In this document: piece by piece, positions 10,492 to 22,370 of the stretch
Position numbering within the stretch: position 1 is the first letter of the stretch
How the letters are laid out: the number at the start of each line of letters is the position of its first letter
NCBI GenBank assembly: GCA_033398695.1
Contig: CM065814.1
Span: forward strand, 106,270,501-106,334,500
Length of the DNA: 64,000 nucleotides
DNA from: Orobanche coerulescens
Lineage: Eukaryota > Streptophyta > Magnoliopsida > Lamiales > Orobanchaceae
Direction: 5' to 3'
Notes under the pieces: model-generated
Databases searched by the model: none
The model's input: the letters and a program-made list of their open reading frames with translations, nothing else
Told to the model about the DNA's origin: nothing
Program-made: the position numbers and the translations under genes

Positions 10492-10580
10492 CTAATTTTT
10501 CGCTAATATCAATACCAAGCGACTCTAATTTTAATTTGAAGTTTTTTTTCTTTAGTCTCTATATTTTTATTTTCTTCATT

Positions 10581-11318
10581 ATGTTTTCCTATGAGTATCA
10601 TGGCCCTTGGCATTTCATAAATTTCGATGTTCTTAATAATTTGCCAACCAGGGTCAGTCAGCCCCCTCCCCCAAAACAAAAGACCATGCTTGAACAATGT
10701 GTAGACACTCTTAAAAATCCTGATAGTACCCTTTTTGAGCTAGAATGTGCACGTCGTGGTCTTGAGATTCACTATGGTTATTTTCCAGCTCATATATTTA
10801 GTAGTGAAGTTGAAGGGGAGGTTGAGAAGAAAGACATGCTAAGTTTTAGGGTCGATCCCCCAGCACCCGATAATTACATAAAGTGTGATGATCTTGTAGG
10901 AGAAGTTACCATTGATGATGTTTTCCAAGAAATTTCATTAGATTGTCATCAAACTTCGACTAATAAGGAGAACACTTATGTGCCAAAAATTTTATTAACA
11001 GTGCCACGCATTATCTTTCCTAAATCCCTAATGGGAGAGATTGACCCTATTACTTTTGATTCTGTTGAGGCTGATACCATGAGTTCTAATGAGGTTGGTC
11101 ATGATAAGTCTTTATTATTTACCCATTCGAACTCTGCTTATTTTTTCATGCCTTATCATTATTATATTCTTCCATCATTTTTTGGTTGTCTTCATAATTA
11201 TTCTTACTCATTATTTGTGGCAACCGGGCATGAGCCAAAGCCTCCTCTATGGAATAAAAGGCTTATAGATTGCAAGAAGGGGGCATTTGGCAATCTCCCT
11301 AGAAAGAAGCCACGTTAA
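10581..11318 (+). CDS. Unrecognised 245-residue ORF of element G
   Basis: The open frame extends back to 10473 through the primer site, so the credible start is the ATG at 10581 (MFSYEYHGPWHFINFDVLNN). The protein has a Pro run (QPPPPK), an acidic middle with many Asp and Glu, a hydrophobic aromatic stretch near residues 190-215 (YFFMPYHYYILPSFFGCLHN), and a basic C-terminus (NLPRKKPR) that could be a nuclear signal. There are no zinc knuckles, no retropepsin DTG and no RT motifs, so it is not an ordinary gag. It sits between primer site and 3' noncoding block, where gag-pol would normally be. It has stayed open for 245 codons in a degraded neighbourhood. Function unknown; a gag remnant or accessory protein are both possible. 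Confidence 0.55.
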   Translation: MFSYEYHGPWHFINFDVLNNLPTRVSQPPPPKQKTMLEQCVDTLKNPDSTLFELECARRGLEIHYGYFPAHIFSSEVEGEVEKKDMLSFRVDPPAPDNYIKCDDLVGEVTIDDVFQEISLDCHQTSTNKENTYVPKILLTVPRIIFPKSLMGEIDPITFDSVEADTMSSNEVGHDKSLLFTHSNSAYFFMPYHYYILPSFFGCLHNYSYSLFVATGHEPKPPLWNKRLIDCKKGAFGNLPRKKPR

Positions 11319-12875
11319 ACTCTTTTTGCCACGCCGTGCTCAAGACATAAAATAGAGCGCTTGATGGGAGGCAACCCATCATTTTTACTTGCTTTCTAGT
11401 TAGTTGTTTTTATTTGATTTTTTGTTTTTAATTTTTCTTTGTTTTGTTATTTCGTTTGGATTTGTGTATTCTTGTTCGCCCTTATTTGTCTAATATTTCT
11501 TTATAACCCCAATGAGTTATTATTCTTCATATTCTAGTCTTTCTTGGATTTAATTTCTATTGTTATTTCATGACTAGAGACTAAGTTTGGGGGTCCCTCG
11601 TGATGTTGGGCAGACGATTCCACTCAGACATGTGCTGTTTTTCAAGAAGACATTTGGAATAAGTTTCCTTTTTCCATCTCTTTTATTTTCACATGAGTTT
11701 TATTGTTGATGATTTTATGTGTAGTGGAATTAATTTTTCTTGGGTATAAATTGCGATTGCTTTATTATCCTTGCATGATGTTGATGGTTTTGTTCAAAAA
11801 CGTGAATATTTCGTGAATTTTTCGTGCTTCCGTGTGTAAAACTGATGTTACGATACTGATGTCTCTTGGAAGAAACGGTTGAGTTTTAGTCGAGTTACAG
11901 TCAGCAATATCTGTTTCCGTTGAGTATTCAATTAGGTCCGAAATTTTATCTTTTTGTAGAAATTTTAGCAGATAATAAAGGAGACATACGTGTTTTCAAA
12001 TCACCGTTTATACGTTTGGTTAAACTTTTCGCGTAGCTAGTCGTCCAGTACCATGAGTCTTGTTGGCATTTTAATTGAGTTTAGAGTCGGACAGTTCTTC
12101 CCAAGAAAAAGTCGAGATACTTTTGTTCTATGATGGGAAGTCTAGTAACCGGGGGTATTCACATGACTCGTTGTTTACTCTCGCGTAAAACGACGACCCT
12201 GATTAGACTAGTGGTTTAGAGATTTCGCATGTGCCGATGATGGGGAGCCTAGTAACCGGGGGTATTCGCGTGACCCGTTGTTGACTCTCGCGTAAAACAG
12301 CGACCTTGGATCGGACATGCGGGAATAGCTATTCGAGTTTTTTTTCTCCGCTGCGGAGGGGAACTTAGTAACTAGAAGCATCCATGTGCCCCATGAGTGT
12401 CTTCTACGTTAAACGGTTCCCCAAGACATGAGAATGGAATTCCACCCTAGGACCATCCCGATGAAATATCCCGAGAGCCGAAACCTAGTGGTTAACTCGA
12501 ATCTATATTATTGATCATACATAAGGGAATGTTGTCCGAGGAGTAATGTCGATAATGAAACTCTTGAATTTTGCCACTAGACTGTGGGACTGGGCGAATT
12601 AGCTTGTTTAATCTAACCCTTCATATTGACGGTCGGTTAAATTCACGCTTGTTAATCTATGAGCTTGATTTTCTTCATGAACGATTGATTAGGACTGAAA
12701 TTGGTTACATAGTGGAATCAGTGTCCTGGATGCGACTCGCTATTGCGATACTTGTATTATTCTTTGAGACTTTCAGGGTAGTATTGATTAAGTTGAGCAC
12801 TATGGACTTGCATGATTATTCACGATACATTTTGTTTAAAATTGATATTTTCTGCTTGAGGACAAGCAAAGGCTC
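11319..12875 (+). other. Noncoding 3' internal region of element G
   Basis: Just after the ORF comes GAGCGCTTGATGGGAGGCAA, a block conserved near the pol end of Athila-type elements, and then AAGTTTGGGGGTCCC near 11584. The rest is AT-rich and ORF-poor. The 123-codon frame at 12571 has no domain. Confidence 0.7.
12128..12425. repeat. Three diverged tandem repeats with AGTAAC...CGTAAAACG
   Basis: Three units of about 110 bp each carry GGGAAGYCTAGTAACCGGGG-like sequence, then TTGACTCTCGCGTAAAAC-like sequence. The third unit is the most diverged. Confidence 0.7.
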
Positions 12876-12890
12876 AAGTTTGGGGGTATT
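12875..12890 (+). other. Polypurine tract of element G
   Basis: CAAGTTTGGGGGTATT directly precedes the 3' LTR start TGTTAGGCG, the position required for plus-strand priming. Confidence 0.7.
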
Positions 12891-14115
12891 TGTTAGGCGT
12901 ATTTTTATGCGCTTTTATATCATTATTTTATATCCATCTTGAGCCTAAATCAGCATAAATGAGCTTTTAATGCACTATTCTTTTATGTTTTGCAGGAAAT
13001 TGGAGTCCGGAAGCTCGAACGATGAAAAACGGGCGAAAACGGCAATTTATGGCCTGGGGCCGCGGCACAAACCAAGTGAGCCGCGGCACAGCTAAACTGA
13101 GCCGCGGCCCATGAGGAAAAATGCGCTCAGGTATGGGCACTGGGCATTTAGGGGCCGCGGCACAGATTAAGTGAGTCGCGGCCCACCGGGCGGTTTTGCT
13201 GAATACTCCGCGTTTCTGGGCCGTTTTGGAGCCTGTTCTCGACCTAATCACACGGACGCGTTTTGGAGGCTTAGGACTGCTATAAATAAGCATTGAAGGG
13301 CTGAAGAAAAAAAAAAGGGATCATCTAGGAGGTGGATCGATAGCTAGGGCAAAGAGCACAAGGAAGAGATTTCTGGGCGACGACAAGACCATGGATCCCT
13401 ACGGTTTTTCTTAGTTTTTCTGCATCTTAGTTTTTAGATCTATTCGTGTAGGATTTTGATTGTAGCCGATTTCATGACGGTTTGACTATTTATTATTATT
13501 TCGATTTACTCATTATTCTAATGAATTGGATTCTTCTTACTGTTCTTAATGCTTTTTAATTGTCTGGCCAACAATTAATTTGTTTTGAATGTCTTTATGG
13601 ATTCGGGAGATGAAATTTAGGCATAGTTCTTGTGAGACGAATCATAATTTTCGTGAGATATGGATATACTCATGGAATTGTGAAGCCTTTATTGTGGGAA
13701 TTCTTGAACTGTTTTAGCTATTAATTATCTAATTCGAATAGGGATATATCGAGTTAATAATTCGTAGTATTTTCTATCGACCTTGGGAAAGGCTTTAGAA
13801 TAATTTAGGAATTCCTGGCTTACAATCAATTGAATAAAAGTGAATTGAATTGAATAAATATCATTCCTGATTGGTTGAGGTGAAAATCATAATCCTACAC
13901 CCTTATTAGCCTTATTATTATTAGTACTATTAGTTATTTTTAGCAATTAGTTTAGGTATAAATTCCATATAATTGCTCTTCAAATAAAATTGTGAGTTGA
14001 CTATATTTTGGTACTTAGTGAAATCAGTCTTCGAGGGAACAATACTTTACTTATCACTTTATTACTTGTTGACACCGTGCACTTGCGGCATATTGTGAGG
14101 GATTTTCCCACAACA
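12891..14115 (+). repeat. Element G 3' LTR
   Basis: 1225 bp copy of 9188-10467. Apart from the missing palindrome unit it is nearly identical, including the TATA box and the CCCACAACA end, so G is a fairly recent insertion. Confidence 0.93.
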
Positions 14116-14120
14116 CTAAT

Positions 14121-15340
14121 GCAAGGAATAATGCTAATTCATCGAGCAGTGACGCTGTCACTCAATCACCTGGACGTAATCATTCACTATCAGGGAGTCG
14201 TACCCGGGACACAGCTCAGTCAGAAGGTGTTTGGGTTGATCCACTCGCTTTCATGCAGGGCATGATGGCCCAAATGACTCAGATGGCCCAACTGATGGAG
14301 ACGATGCATAACTCAACTACTCAAAATCAGCAGGCTCCTCCACCGCCACCTCAGAGGCAAGAGAGGGGTGTGAGCAGTATCATTGGCGACATCTCTCGCC
14401 AGAGACCACCTACCTTCGAGGGCTCATCTGAGCCGGAAGATATCACTCACTGGCTTGAACATTTCGAGAAACTGTTTGCTATGGTGGACTGTCCTGAGGG
14501 ACACAAACTTTCAGTTGCGGCTTACTATCTTGGTAAGGGCGCACATTCATGGTGATTATCGTTGAAGCCCACCGACGGATCTTGTACATGGGATCAATTC
14601 AGGACTCTCATGATGGAGAGGTATTATCCGGCCCCACTCAGGGAGGCCAAATTATCAGAATTACTCACTCCCGACCTCTCAGCGGACGATGATGTTCTCG
14701 CCATCGCCAAGAAATTTCAGGAGCTACTTCCTTTCGCCTCGTCGATTATTCACTTTGAGACGGACAAGATCAAATACTTCAGCAAGAGGTTGAAGCCTCG
14801 TATGCGGATGCAGTTACTTAATCACAATTGCACCACTCTGGCCGAATTCATAGAGAAAGCTCTTACTTATGAGCTTACTGCTAAGGAGATTGCTAAGCAA
14901 CAACCTTCATCTGCTGGCAAGAAGTCCAAGAATCGTAATCAGCCTGACGACAGTCAGGCCACTTTCAAGAAGCCTCGTGCGGGCTCTACTTTTTCTGAGC
15001 AACCTCCTATGGCGCCTAGACCCGCGGAATCTCAGTCACGAGCGGCCAGTTCGGCCATCACCTATTTCAACTGTGAAGAACATAGTCATTTCAGCACCAA
15101 GTGTCCGAGGCAGACTGTCACGTGCCATAACTGTGGGATTGCTGGGCATAAGGCCCGTTTTTGCCGAAGAGACTCTAAACCTAATCCGGCGTCATCTCAG
15201 GCCCCGAGACATTCAGCGGTGCAAAATCAGGCCACTCAGTCCGCGTCGTTCAAGATGACAGGAGCAAATAAAGGCGGAACCAAGAGCTATCAGACGGGAG
15301 CATCCGGTTTGGGGGCCGGCAAGCCCCGAATTTATGAGAT
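14121..15340 (+). pseudogene. Element A gag, main part (broken)
   Basis: The frame continues from 9187 and runs SSSSDAV to a Met/Gln-rich stretch (MQGMMAQMTQMAQLMETM), then the capsid-like retrotransposon gag domain (RPPTFEGSSEPEDITHWLEHFEK). At 14556 a TGA replaces one of two tryptophans (HSW then stop, where HSWW is expected). The frame resumes in phase at 14562 with [14 protein letters not shown] and [16 protein letters not shown]. The first zinc knuckle has lost its first Cys ([14 protein letters not shown]); the second is intact ([14 protein letters not shown]). Gag packages the RNA. This copy cannot make full-length gag. Confidence 0.88.
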
Positions 15341-16544
15341 GAAGAAGACCGACGATCCAGAGGCCCGGATGATCTCAGGTACACTCGATATTCTATCTCA
15401 ATCTGTGTGTACCCTTTTTGATATTGGTGCATCGCATTCATTCATTTCCGAGTCATGTTTGAGTAGACTACGTCTGGGTAGTGCTACTAGTTGTGAGCCT
15501 TATGTCATTGGTCTACCTGATCGTAGAATAATTATCGGGAATCATGAGATTAAGGATTGTCCGATTCAGCTTCATGGCCGTGATTGGTTAGCAGACCTAA
15601 TCGTGGTAGATTTACCGAGAGACGACGTCATTCTGGGTATTGATTGGATGGATCGTCACGATGCCGTCATTAGTGTCCGTAAGCATATGGTCACTATCAT
15701 TTCAGACGATCGGGTCGAATGTGTATTTCAGGGAGGTAATCCCAGCTGTTCTGTGAGAGTCATTAACTTGATGAAAGCAGTGAGATTACTCGATCAGGGG
15801 TGTGTTGGTTATTGGTGCTATATGACCAAGACCGAGAAACCATCAGTAATGTTGACGGATATTCCTGTGGTGAGAGAATATGCCGATGTATTTCCAAACG
15901 AGTTACCTAGTTTGCCTCCACACAGAGATGTGGAATTCACGATTGAGTTGGAGCCCGGTACATCCCCAATATCGAAGGCACCGTACCGGATGGCCCCGAC
16001 CAAAATGCAGGAGTTGGAGAATCAATTAGAGGACTTGACCGCGAAGGGTTACATTCGACCGAGTGCGTCCCTGTGGGAAGCACTAGTGCTTTTTGTCAAG
16101 AAGAAGGATGGTTCGTTCCGCTTGTGTATTGATTACCGGGAATTGAACCGGGTGACGATCAAGAATAAGTATCCTCTACCCCATATCGATGATCTTTTGG
16201 ATCAACTTCAGAGAGCTTCAGTATTTTCCAAGATCGACTTAAGATCTGGATATCATCAGTTGCGAATTCGAGAGTCGGATATCGCAAGGACGGCGTTCCG
16301 AACACGCTATGGTCATTATGAGTTTGTGGTTATGCTGTTTGGGTTAACTAATGCACCTGCGGTATTCATGGAGTTAATGAATCGGGTTTTCATCGATTAT
16401 TTGGATCAGTTCGTGGTTGTCTTTATTGATGACATTTTAATTTATTCTCGTGACCGGGAGGAGCACGAGTTTCACCTTCATCGGGTGCTCGACGTGTTGA
16501 GACGAGAGCAACTTTATGGGAAGTTTTCCAAATGTGAGTTCTAG
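15341..16544 (+). pseudogene. Element A protease and reverse transcriptase (broken)
   Basis: The protease active site reads [12 protein letters not shown], with D-I-G instead of D-T-G, and [15 protein letters not shown] is the C-terminal ILG motif. RT follows from about 15860: [20 protein letters not shown], then [15 protein letters not shown], then [13 protein letters not shown], with the FIDD catalytic pair near 16425. The frame stops at TAG 16542 where the sister element B has Trp (KCEFWLKEV), a G-to-A change. Protease inactivation plus the stop make it non-functional. Same phase as gag, so gag-pol was one long frame. Confidence 0.9.
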
Positions 16545-18326
16545 ATGTCCGAAGTGACCTTTCTCGGACATGTAATTTCACCAGACGGAGTTCGTGTCGA
16601 CCCTCAGAAGACGAAGGCTATCCGATATTGGCTACCTCCGAAGAATGTTAAGGAAATCCGAAGTTTCCTCGGTTTAGCTGGTTATTATCCGCGATTTGTT
16701 GAAGGCTTTTCTAAAATCGCTCAACCTATGATGAACCTTTTAAAGAAAGATAAGAAGTACACGTGGTCCGACGCGTGTCAACAGAGTTTTGAGGAACTCA
16801 AGAGCCGGTTAATTTCAGCACCTGTCCTTTCTTTACCGCAAGGGACGGAAGGATTTGTGGTTTATAGTGATGCGTCCGGACAGGGTCTCAGATTTGTACT
16901 AATGCAGAACTGGAAAGTTATTGCTTATGCTTCGCGGCAATTTAGACCTTACGAGGTTAATTATCCAACCCACGACCTGGAGCTAGCAGCCATGGTATTC
17001 GCATTGAAGATTTGGCGTCATTATCTTTATGGCGTTACCTGTCAGATATTCACCGATCATAAGAGTTTAAAGTATATATTTACTCAGAAGGAGTTAAATA
17101 TGCGACCGAGACGGTGGTTGGAACTAATCAAAGATTATGATATTGAGATACTTTACCACCCGGGCAAGGCGAACGTTGTCGCTTACGCCTTGAGTCGTAA
17201 GTCCGTTCAGGAGCAGATGATTGCTCGATTAACAGTTCAGAAGGAACTTCAGCAGGAATTTCTGAGACCCGAGATCGAGATTTGGTTACAGCGAGTACAA
17301 GGGCAACTTTGTACGTTAGAGATTTCATCGCCACTTGAGGAGGCGATCAAGGTGAATCAGGGTTCGGACCCATTTTTGTTACGCATTCGATATGATGTGA
17401 CTCAGAGGAAAGCCCCTGGATTTGTGGTCCACGAGGATGGACTTTTGCGATTTAAGAATCGGTTGTACGTACCGGTGAATGACGAGTTGAAAAACTCGAT
17501 TTTGAGTGAATCTCATGCTACCCCTGATTCCGTTCATCCGGGGTCTAGCAAGATGTATAAAGACTTGAAACAAAATTACTGGTGGAGTAATATGAAGCGA
17601 GAAGTCGCGGATTTTGTTTCGAGATATTTGACCTGTCAGCAAGTCAAGATAGAACATCAGCGACCGGCGGGTATGCTGAAACCTCTCCCTATTCCAGAGT
17701 GGAAGTGGGAAGATATTTCAATGGACTTCATCACGAGTTTGCCGACGAGTCGTCGTGGCATGAATACAATCTGGGTAATTGTGGACCGCTTAACTAAATC
17801 AGCTCATTTCCTTGAGATTAAGGATAGGTGGGGTCCCAAGAGACTTGCCCAGTTGTTTATCAAAGAGATGGTGAGACTACACGGTACTCCTAAAAGTATC
17901 GTTTCCGATCGTGACGGACGATTCGTGTCTCATTTTTGGAAATCAGTTCATCGTGCCATGGGAACTCAGCTTAATCTCAGTACAGCTTTTTATCCTCAGT
18001 CCGACGGACAATCGGAGAGGACTATTCAGACTTTGGAGGACATGTTGAGGGCATGTGTTCTCGATTGGAAAGATGATTGGGAAGCCCAACTACCATTGAT
18101 CGAGTTCACGTACAATAATAGTTGGCATGCTTCGATTAAGATGGCACCTTACAAGGCCTTGTACGGTCGTCATTGTAGATCTCCTTTGTGTTGGTATGAC
18201 TTATCAGAATCAATCGGCACCGAGCCTGATATGCTTATAGCCGCCCGTGAGAAGGTAGATTTGATCAGGAGTCGTTTGTTGACCGCTCAGAGTCGACAGA
18301 AATCTTATGCAGATAATCGTCGTTGA
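16545..18326 (+). pseudogene. Element A RNase H and integrase (broken)
   Basis: Still in the same phase: RT tail ([20 protein letters not shown]), RNase H ([11 protein letters not shown], then [11 protein letters not shown] and AYALSRK, where ADALSRK is usual), integrase zinc domain (H at [11 protein letters not shown] to C at YLTCQQVK), and the DDE core ([44 protein letters not shown]). The frame ends at TGA 18324 where Arg is expected (RRRPLEF in relatives), a CGA-to-TGA change. The enzyme would insert the DNA copy into the genome. This copy would give a truncated integrase without its C-terminal part. Confidence 0.9.
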
Positions 18327-18760
18327 CCATTAGAGTTCGAGACAGGTGACTATGTTTTGTTCAAGGTATCCCCGAGTCGTGGTATCTTCCGTTTTGGGAA
18401 GAGGGGAAAGTTGAGTCCGAGATTCATTGGACCGTTTGAGATTTTGGATCGAGTAGGCGAGTTAGCTTATCGATTGGCCCTACCTCCAGCGTTGAGCCGA
18501 ATTCATAATGTGTTTCACGTAAGTTACGGAAGTATGTTGCCGACCCGAGTCACATACTTCAGTTCGACGAAATCGAGATCGCTGATGATCATTCATATGA
18601 GGAGCGTCCTATACAAGTCTTAGAGTGGCGAATCAAACAGTTGAGGAACAAGACGATTCCTTTGGTTAAAATTCAGTGGTCTAGACACGGAGTCGAAGAG
18701 GCTACTTGGGAAACCAAAGATAGTATGCGGGAGAGTCATCCCGAGTTGTTTGACCCTTAG
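18327..18760 (+). pseudogene. Element A integrase C-terminus and chromodomain (frameshifted)
   Basis: After the stop the frame gives [40 protein letters not shown] and IHNVFHVS. A small deletion then shifts the frame. The continuing frame reads [40 protein letters not shown] and WSRHGVEEATWE, ending at TAG 18758. The W-RHG-EEATWE stretch is the chromodomain of plant chromoviruses, thought to steer integration to particular chromatin. Confidence 0.85.
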
Positions 18761-18779
18761 TTTCGGGAACGAAACTCTT

Positions 18780-18790
18780 TTAAGGGGGGG
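18780..18790 (+). other. Polypurine tract of element A
   Basis: TTAAGGGGGGG lies four bases before the 3' LTR start. Confidence 0.8.
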
Positions 18791-18794
18791 TGTA

Positions 18795-21256
18795 TGTAAT
18801 ACCCGGTTGTAATTCAGTCATTATCATTCAGTGCTTATCATTCTGTAATAGTCACTCAGTATTTTTCACTCATTATTGATCATTTGTCACTCACATTCAA
18901 CCATTGTATTCACCGTTCGGAGTATATTGGTATCACGTATTAGTTTTATTCATCTTTCAACCCGGTTGGATAGTCGGGCCGAGCGTATCATCATTGTCAT
19001 CTTTGTTGTGGGTTGTGTGTGTGGAGTAGTGCACGCTACGTACTCTCTTTAGCGCGCGCTAATTGAGTACATGTAGTGCACGCTACCAATCAGCATTAGC
19101 GCACGCTAATGTTGTTCAGGCTGACAGTCCAGAAGGCACTGGACTGCAGGTGAGTTATAAGTAGCGCACGCTACGAATGGTAAGTAGCGCGTGCTAGTGG
19201 GTTGTAGTAGCGCATGTTATACATTTTGGTGTAGCGCGCGCTAAGGTCGGACAGGCACGGTCCAGTGGGTACGGGACTGAATTGGATTAATTCATAGCGC
19301 ACGCTGTGAGTGGTTTTTAGTGTACGCAAACGGTGTAGTAGCGCACGCTAAATATTGATTGTAGCGCACGCTATCGCGAACACATCAGAGGACATAAGGT
19401 TCTGGACTCCAGTACTGGGCATCAGATAATTCGTTAGCGCACGCTAACATATTGGGGTTAGCGCACGCTAAGTGTACAGCCGTAGCGCATGCTACAAAAG
19501 GTACGTAGCGCACGCTACCATTTTCGGACAGTGGGTACTGGACTACCCAAAACACCCGTTAGCGCACGCTAAGAACTGGGGCTAGCGCGCGCTAAACTGG
19601 GATTACTATAAATAGGACAGTTCAGCCCTTTCTTCGTCATTTTCATTTCTCACTTCGTTTTTGGGCGATTCCGGGCAATTTTGGACGATTTGGAGAGTGT
19701 TCTTCGAGGTGCAATCATCAATCATCACCTTCAAGCTTATCATTCGGATTAATCATCATTTCATCATCCCCATCACATCAAATCAAGGTAATAATCTCTT
19801 GGATCTAGAATTTCGGATTTTTGGGTTTTCCTTCCGATTTCTTCGTGTAAGCTTGGATTGTTGTTGGAATATGTTGGATATGGATTATCTACCTTGGATA
19901 AATGTATTCCTACGGATTTGATAACATATATTTCGGATTTCATGTATTGTTGGGGTTTGATTCAAGAACACATTAGAGTTGACTTTGATATTTTTGGGGT
20001 TTTTCGATTAGATGTTGTCGTTAACTCGAATTGTGGATTCCTATGGGATTATTGTTATATTTGAAGTTGTTTTGTCAGTTTGAAATACTCATTTTGGAGT
20101 TGGTTTCGATATATTCGAGATTAGATATTTTCAAAGGTTGTGTGTTTGCTAAGTGTTCGCTAGAATGCCTCAATGAGTTCGGATATTGTTGTATCAACAT
20201 TTGAGTTGGTTATAATCGTGTTTGATGCGTATATTGAGCATTGTTGGTAATTGTCATTCAAGGTTGTTCGAGCGACCGACATCTCATTGTAGGACGTTGG
20301 TTCGAGGAAGGACATTCTTCACCGATTGAGTAAGTTAATTCTTACTCGGTTAAAAGGATATTCATTCCTTTTGTTGTTGTTCATTCATAATCATAATTCA
20401 TTTATAATGTATTGACCGTATTGAGACTTGTAATTGTCAATTAATCACTTCATTCACGAGGAACGACGGTTCCAACTATTTTATTGAGCTATCATTCATT
20501 TCACTATCATTTCATCTCGGTGAGTCATTCTTGACTTTGTCGGATTGTTATTCATTAATATTCTTCATGGTCATTCTTGTTCATATGACCTTCTGGGTTC
20601 ATATTGCGCGGTCGGGTGGGGATGTGTGGAATTTTTAGTCGGGCACGTGATGGTCATGTGTTGGGTTCACCGACACATTCGACTGTGCACACGGTAATGT
20701 ACCTCCGTGAGACTAATTAGGTACAAGGGCGGGTGTGTCCGGACACTCGTCTTGTGCACGTGCACATACCATTACGGGCGTACTATAATGCCTCTCTTCA
20801 GCGTCATTTCATAATTTAAGATATATCATGATTGTGTTTATTCAACCCTTGAGGATTGTTGTTCTGTGTAACTGACCCCGTTGGGGGATGTTTTTTTCAG
20901 GTCATGGCAAGGCTAAGACACGGGAAGAGAACGCTGACGGCGAGGAGTCCCAGTGATACTAGTACGGGGGCCCAGTCCTTTCATTCACTCGTGTTTTCTT
21001 TATTTTATTTCCGCTGCAGACTTCCGTTTGGATATTCATTTCATTCAGTGTTGTATATTTTATCTTCATATAAAATATACATGTATTCGGTATTATCTTG
21101 GGTATGTTGTAATGAAACTCCTCATCGGAGTGATTGATGATATATTGTGGTTCGGTACTACAATTATATTATTTAATTCATTAATTTTCATTCGCCTGGT
21201 GGGTCCCAGTCGGGGGTCCATGGCACTGTAATATCCGCCTAGTTTGGGGTGTTACA
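18795..21256 (+). repeat. Element A 3' LTR
   Basis: 2462 bp copy of the 5' LTR with palindrome array at 19027-19594, TATA near 19607, hairpins at 20875-20887 and 21199-21221, and two short segments absent from the 5' LTR (near 20750 and 20820). Confidence 0.95.
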
Positions 21257-21293
21257 GCATGTTTGGTCATATCACATAAAGGTGTAGCCCTAC
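21257..21293 (+). mobile_element. Sliver of element D between elements A and C
   Basis: 37 bp, starting with A's target copy GCATG and ending with C's target copy CCTAC. It shows that A and C entered the same older sequence 32-37 bp apart. Confidence 0.75.
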
Positions 21294-22370
21294 TGATGCG
21301 ACCCCCACCCGACGTGCCGTGGTAACCGCTGTCGCTAGTATGATTTTAGTTCCCAAGATTCTTCCAATATTAAGCAAATGATCATTTTACTTCAAGCCCT
21401 CTACGTGACACGCTATAGCAAACCGGAAGGTGCGATACAAACACGCCACGAGGTTTCTAACGCCTCGATAAGTGAATTGAAATCACGATTTATATTTTGG
21501 ATACATACTCAATAAAGCAAGAATAAAGTTTGTTAACACAAACACTCACAATTTTGATAAATTTCAAGGTCTCTTTACAAATGAAATGAGGGCTATTTAT
21601 AGCCAAAATTCCTACAACCATTACAATATAAAATAAAGACTAAGAATTTTTAAATTCAACATTTAAAGCTCCTAAAACATGATCAATGGCTAATCAACCC
21701 ATAAGTTAAGGAGTCAACACATTTTTAGGGGACAAAAATCAAGGACCAAGACTTATGCTTTGAAAATAAGAAATCAAAGTTAAAGAATAATATGTTGTTG
21801 TCGTTTTAGTGGCATAACGGATCCTAAACTTTAGATTTTGATCTCGAAGTCTTCTAGATGATTGTATTACTGCCTCTTAGATTTCCAAATCCACCTGAAT
21901 CGTCTCAATCGGATATCGGACACGAAAGTTGTGACAAAAATACGAAGGTGTATCGTATCTGAAATTTTCAACGCCTGCTTTCAATTTTATCGCATTTTCA
22001 CCACTGAAAATATCTGATTTTGATGTCATGATGAACATAAAAATTTTAGGACTTTCTCTTAGATTTCCGATCGTATAAATACGAGCTTAATTGGATACTA
22101 TATGTAGGAGACACATCTGAATTACGAAAGCTGCTTCAGTTACGCTTATTGATTGGAATGATGACATCAACACTTTTGATCTAACATGTGACGGCTTCAA
22201 TAAAACAAATAAAAATGTTATTATATTTATGGTCATCGGTCTGATTGAAATGATTTTGCACAAGCATTGTTAATGAATTCTTTATCGCATTTGCTCGTGA
22301 TCTTGTTATTGGTCCCACAGGAATGTATAGTTCTTCTTCTGACTGACTGACTCCATCTTGATTCACATCA
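21294..22370 (-). repeat. Element C 3' LTR
   Basis: 1077 bp. It has about 20 bp (around 22340-22360) missing from the 5' LTR. That stretch is part of the pol C-terminal coding sequence. On the minus strand a TATAAATAG lies near 21600. Confidence 0.92.

Larger units (their letters stand above)
9188..14115 (+). mobile_element. Element G: non-autonomous LTR retrotransposon, tRNA-Asp type primer site
   Basis: LTRs at 9188-10467 and 12891-14115 begin TGTTAGGCG and end CCCACAACA. The flanking 5-bp duplication CTAAT is perfect (9183-9187 and 14116-14120). The internal region has a TGGCGCCGTTGCCGGGG primer site, one ORF of unknown function, the GAGCGCTTGATGGGAGGCAA block typical of Athila-type internal sequence, a tandem repeat region and a polypurine tract. 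It has no gag, protease, RT or integrase, so it must use enzymes of another element. It interrupts the gag of element A. The LTRs differ mainly by about 50 bp in the palindrome region. Confidence 0.92.
6204..21256 (+). mobile_element. Element A: Ty3/gypsy chromovirus (Tekay/Del-like), nearly complete
   Basis: Two long LTRs (6204-8616 and 18795-21256) begin TGTAATAC and end GTGTTACA. Between them are an initiator-Met primer site, gag, PR, RT, RNase H, integrase, a C-terminal chromodomain and a G-rich polypurine tract. Flanks read GCGTG on the left and GCATG on the right, a 5-bp target duplication with one mismatch. Coding is interrupted by nested element G (9188-14115), three in-frame stops and a frameshift, so this copy is not autonomous. 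It sits in the LTR of older element D. The LTRs agree closely but differ by point changes and two indels near 8165 and 8215, so the insertion is moderately young. Clade placement rests on the chromodomain and LTR size. Confidence 0.93.

Noticed and set aside
10473..10580. N-terminal 36 codons of the long element G frame
   Set aside because: The frame starts at a TTG inside the primer binding site. Translation from the first ATG at 10581 is more credible.
12967..13293. 108-codon minus-strand frame, Pro/Arg-rich
   Set aside because: It lies in the G+C-rich palindrome part of the G 3' LTR and is not kept in the 5' LTR; a by-product of composition.
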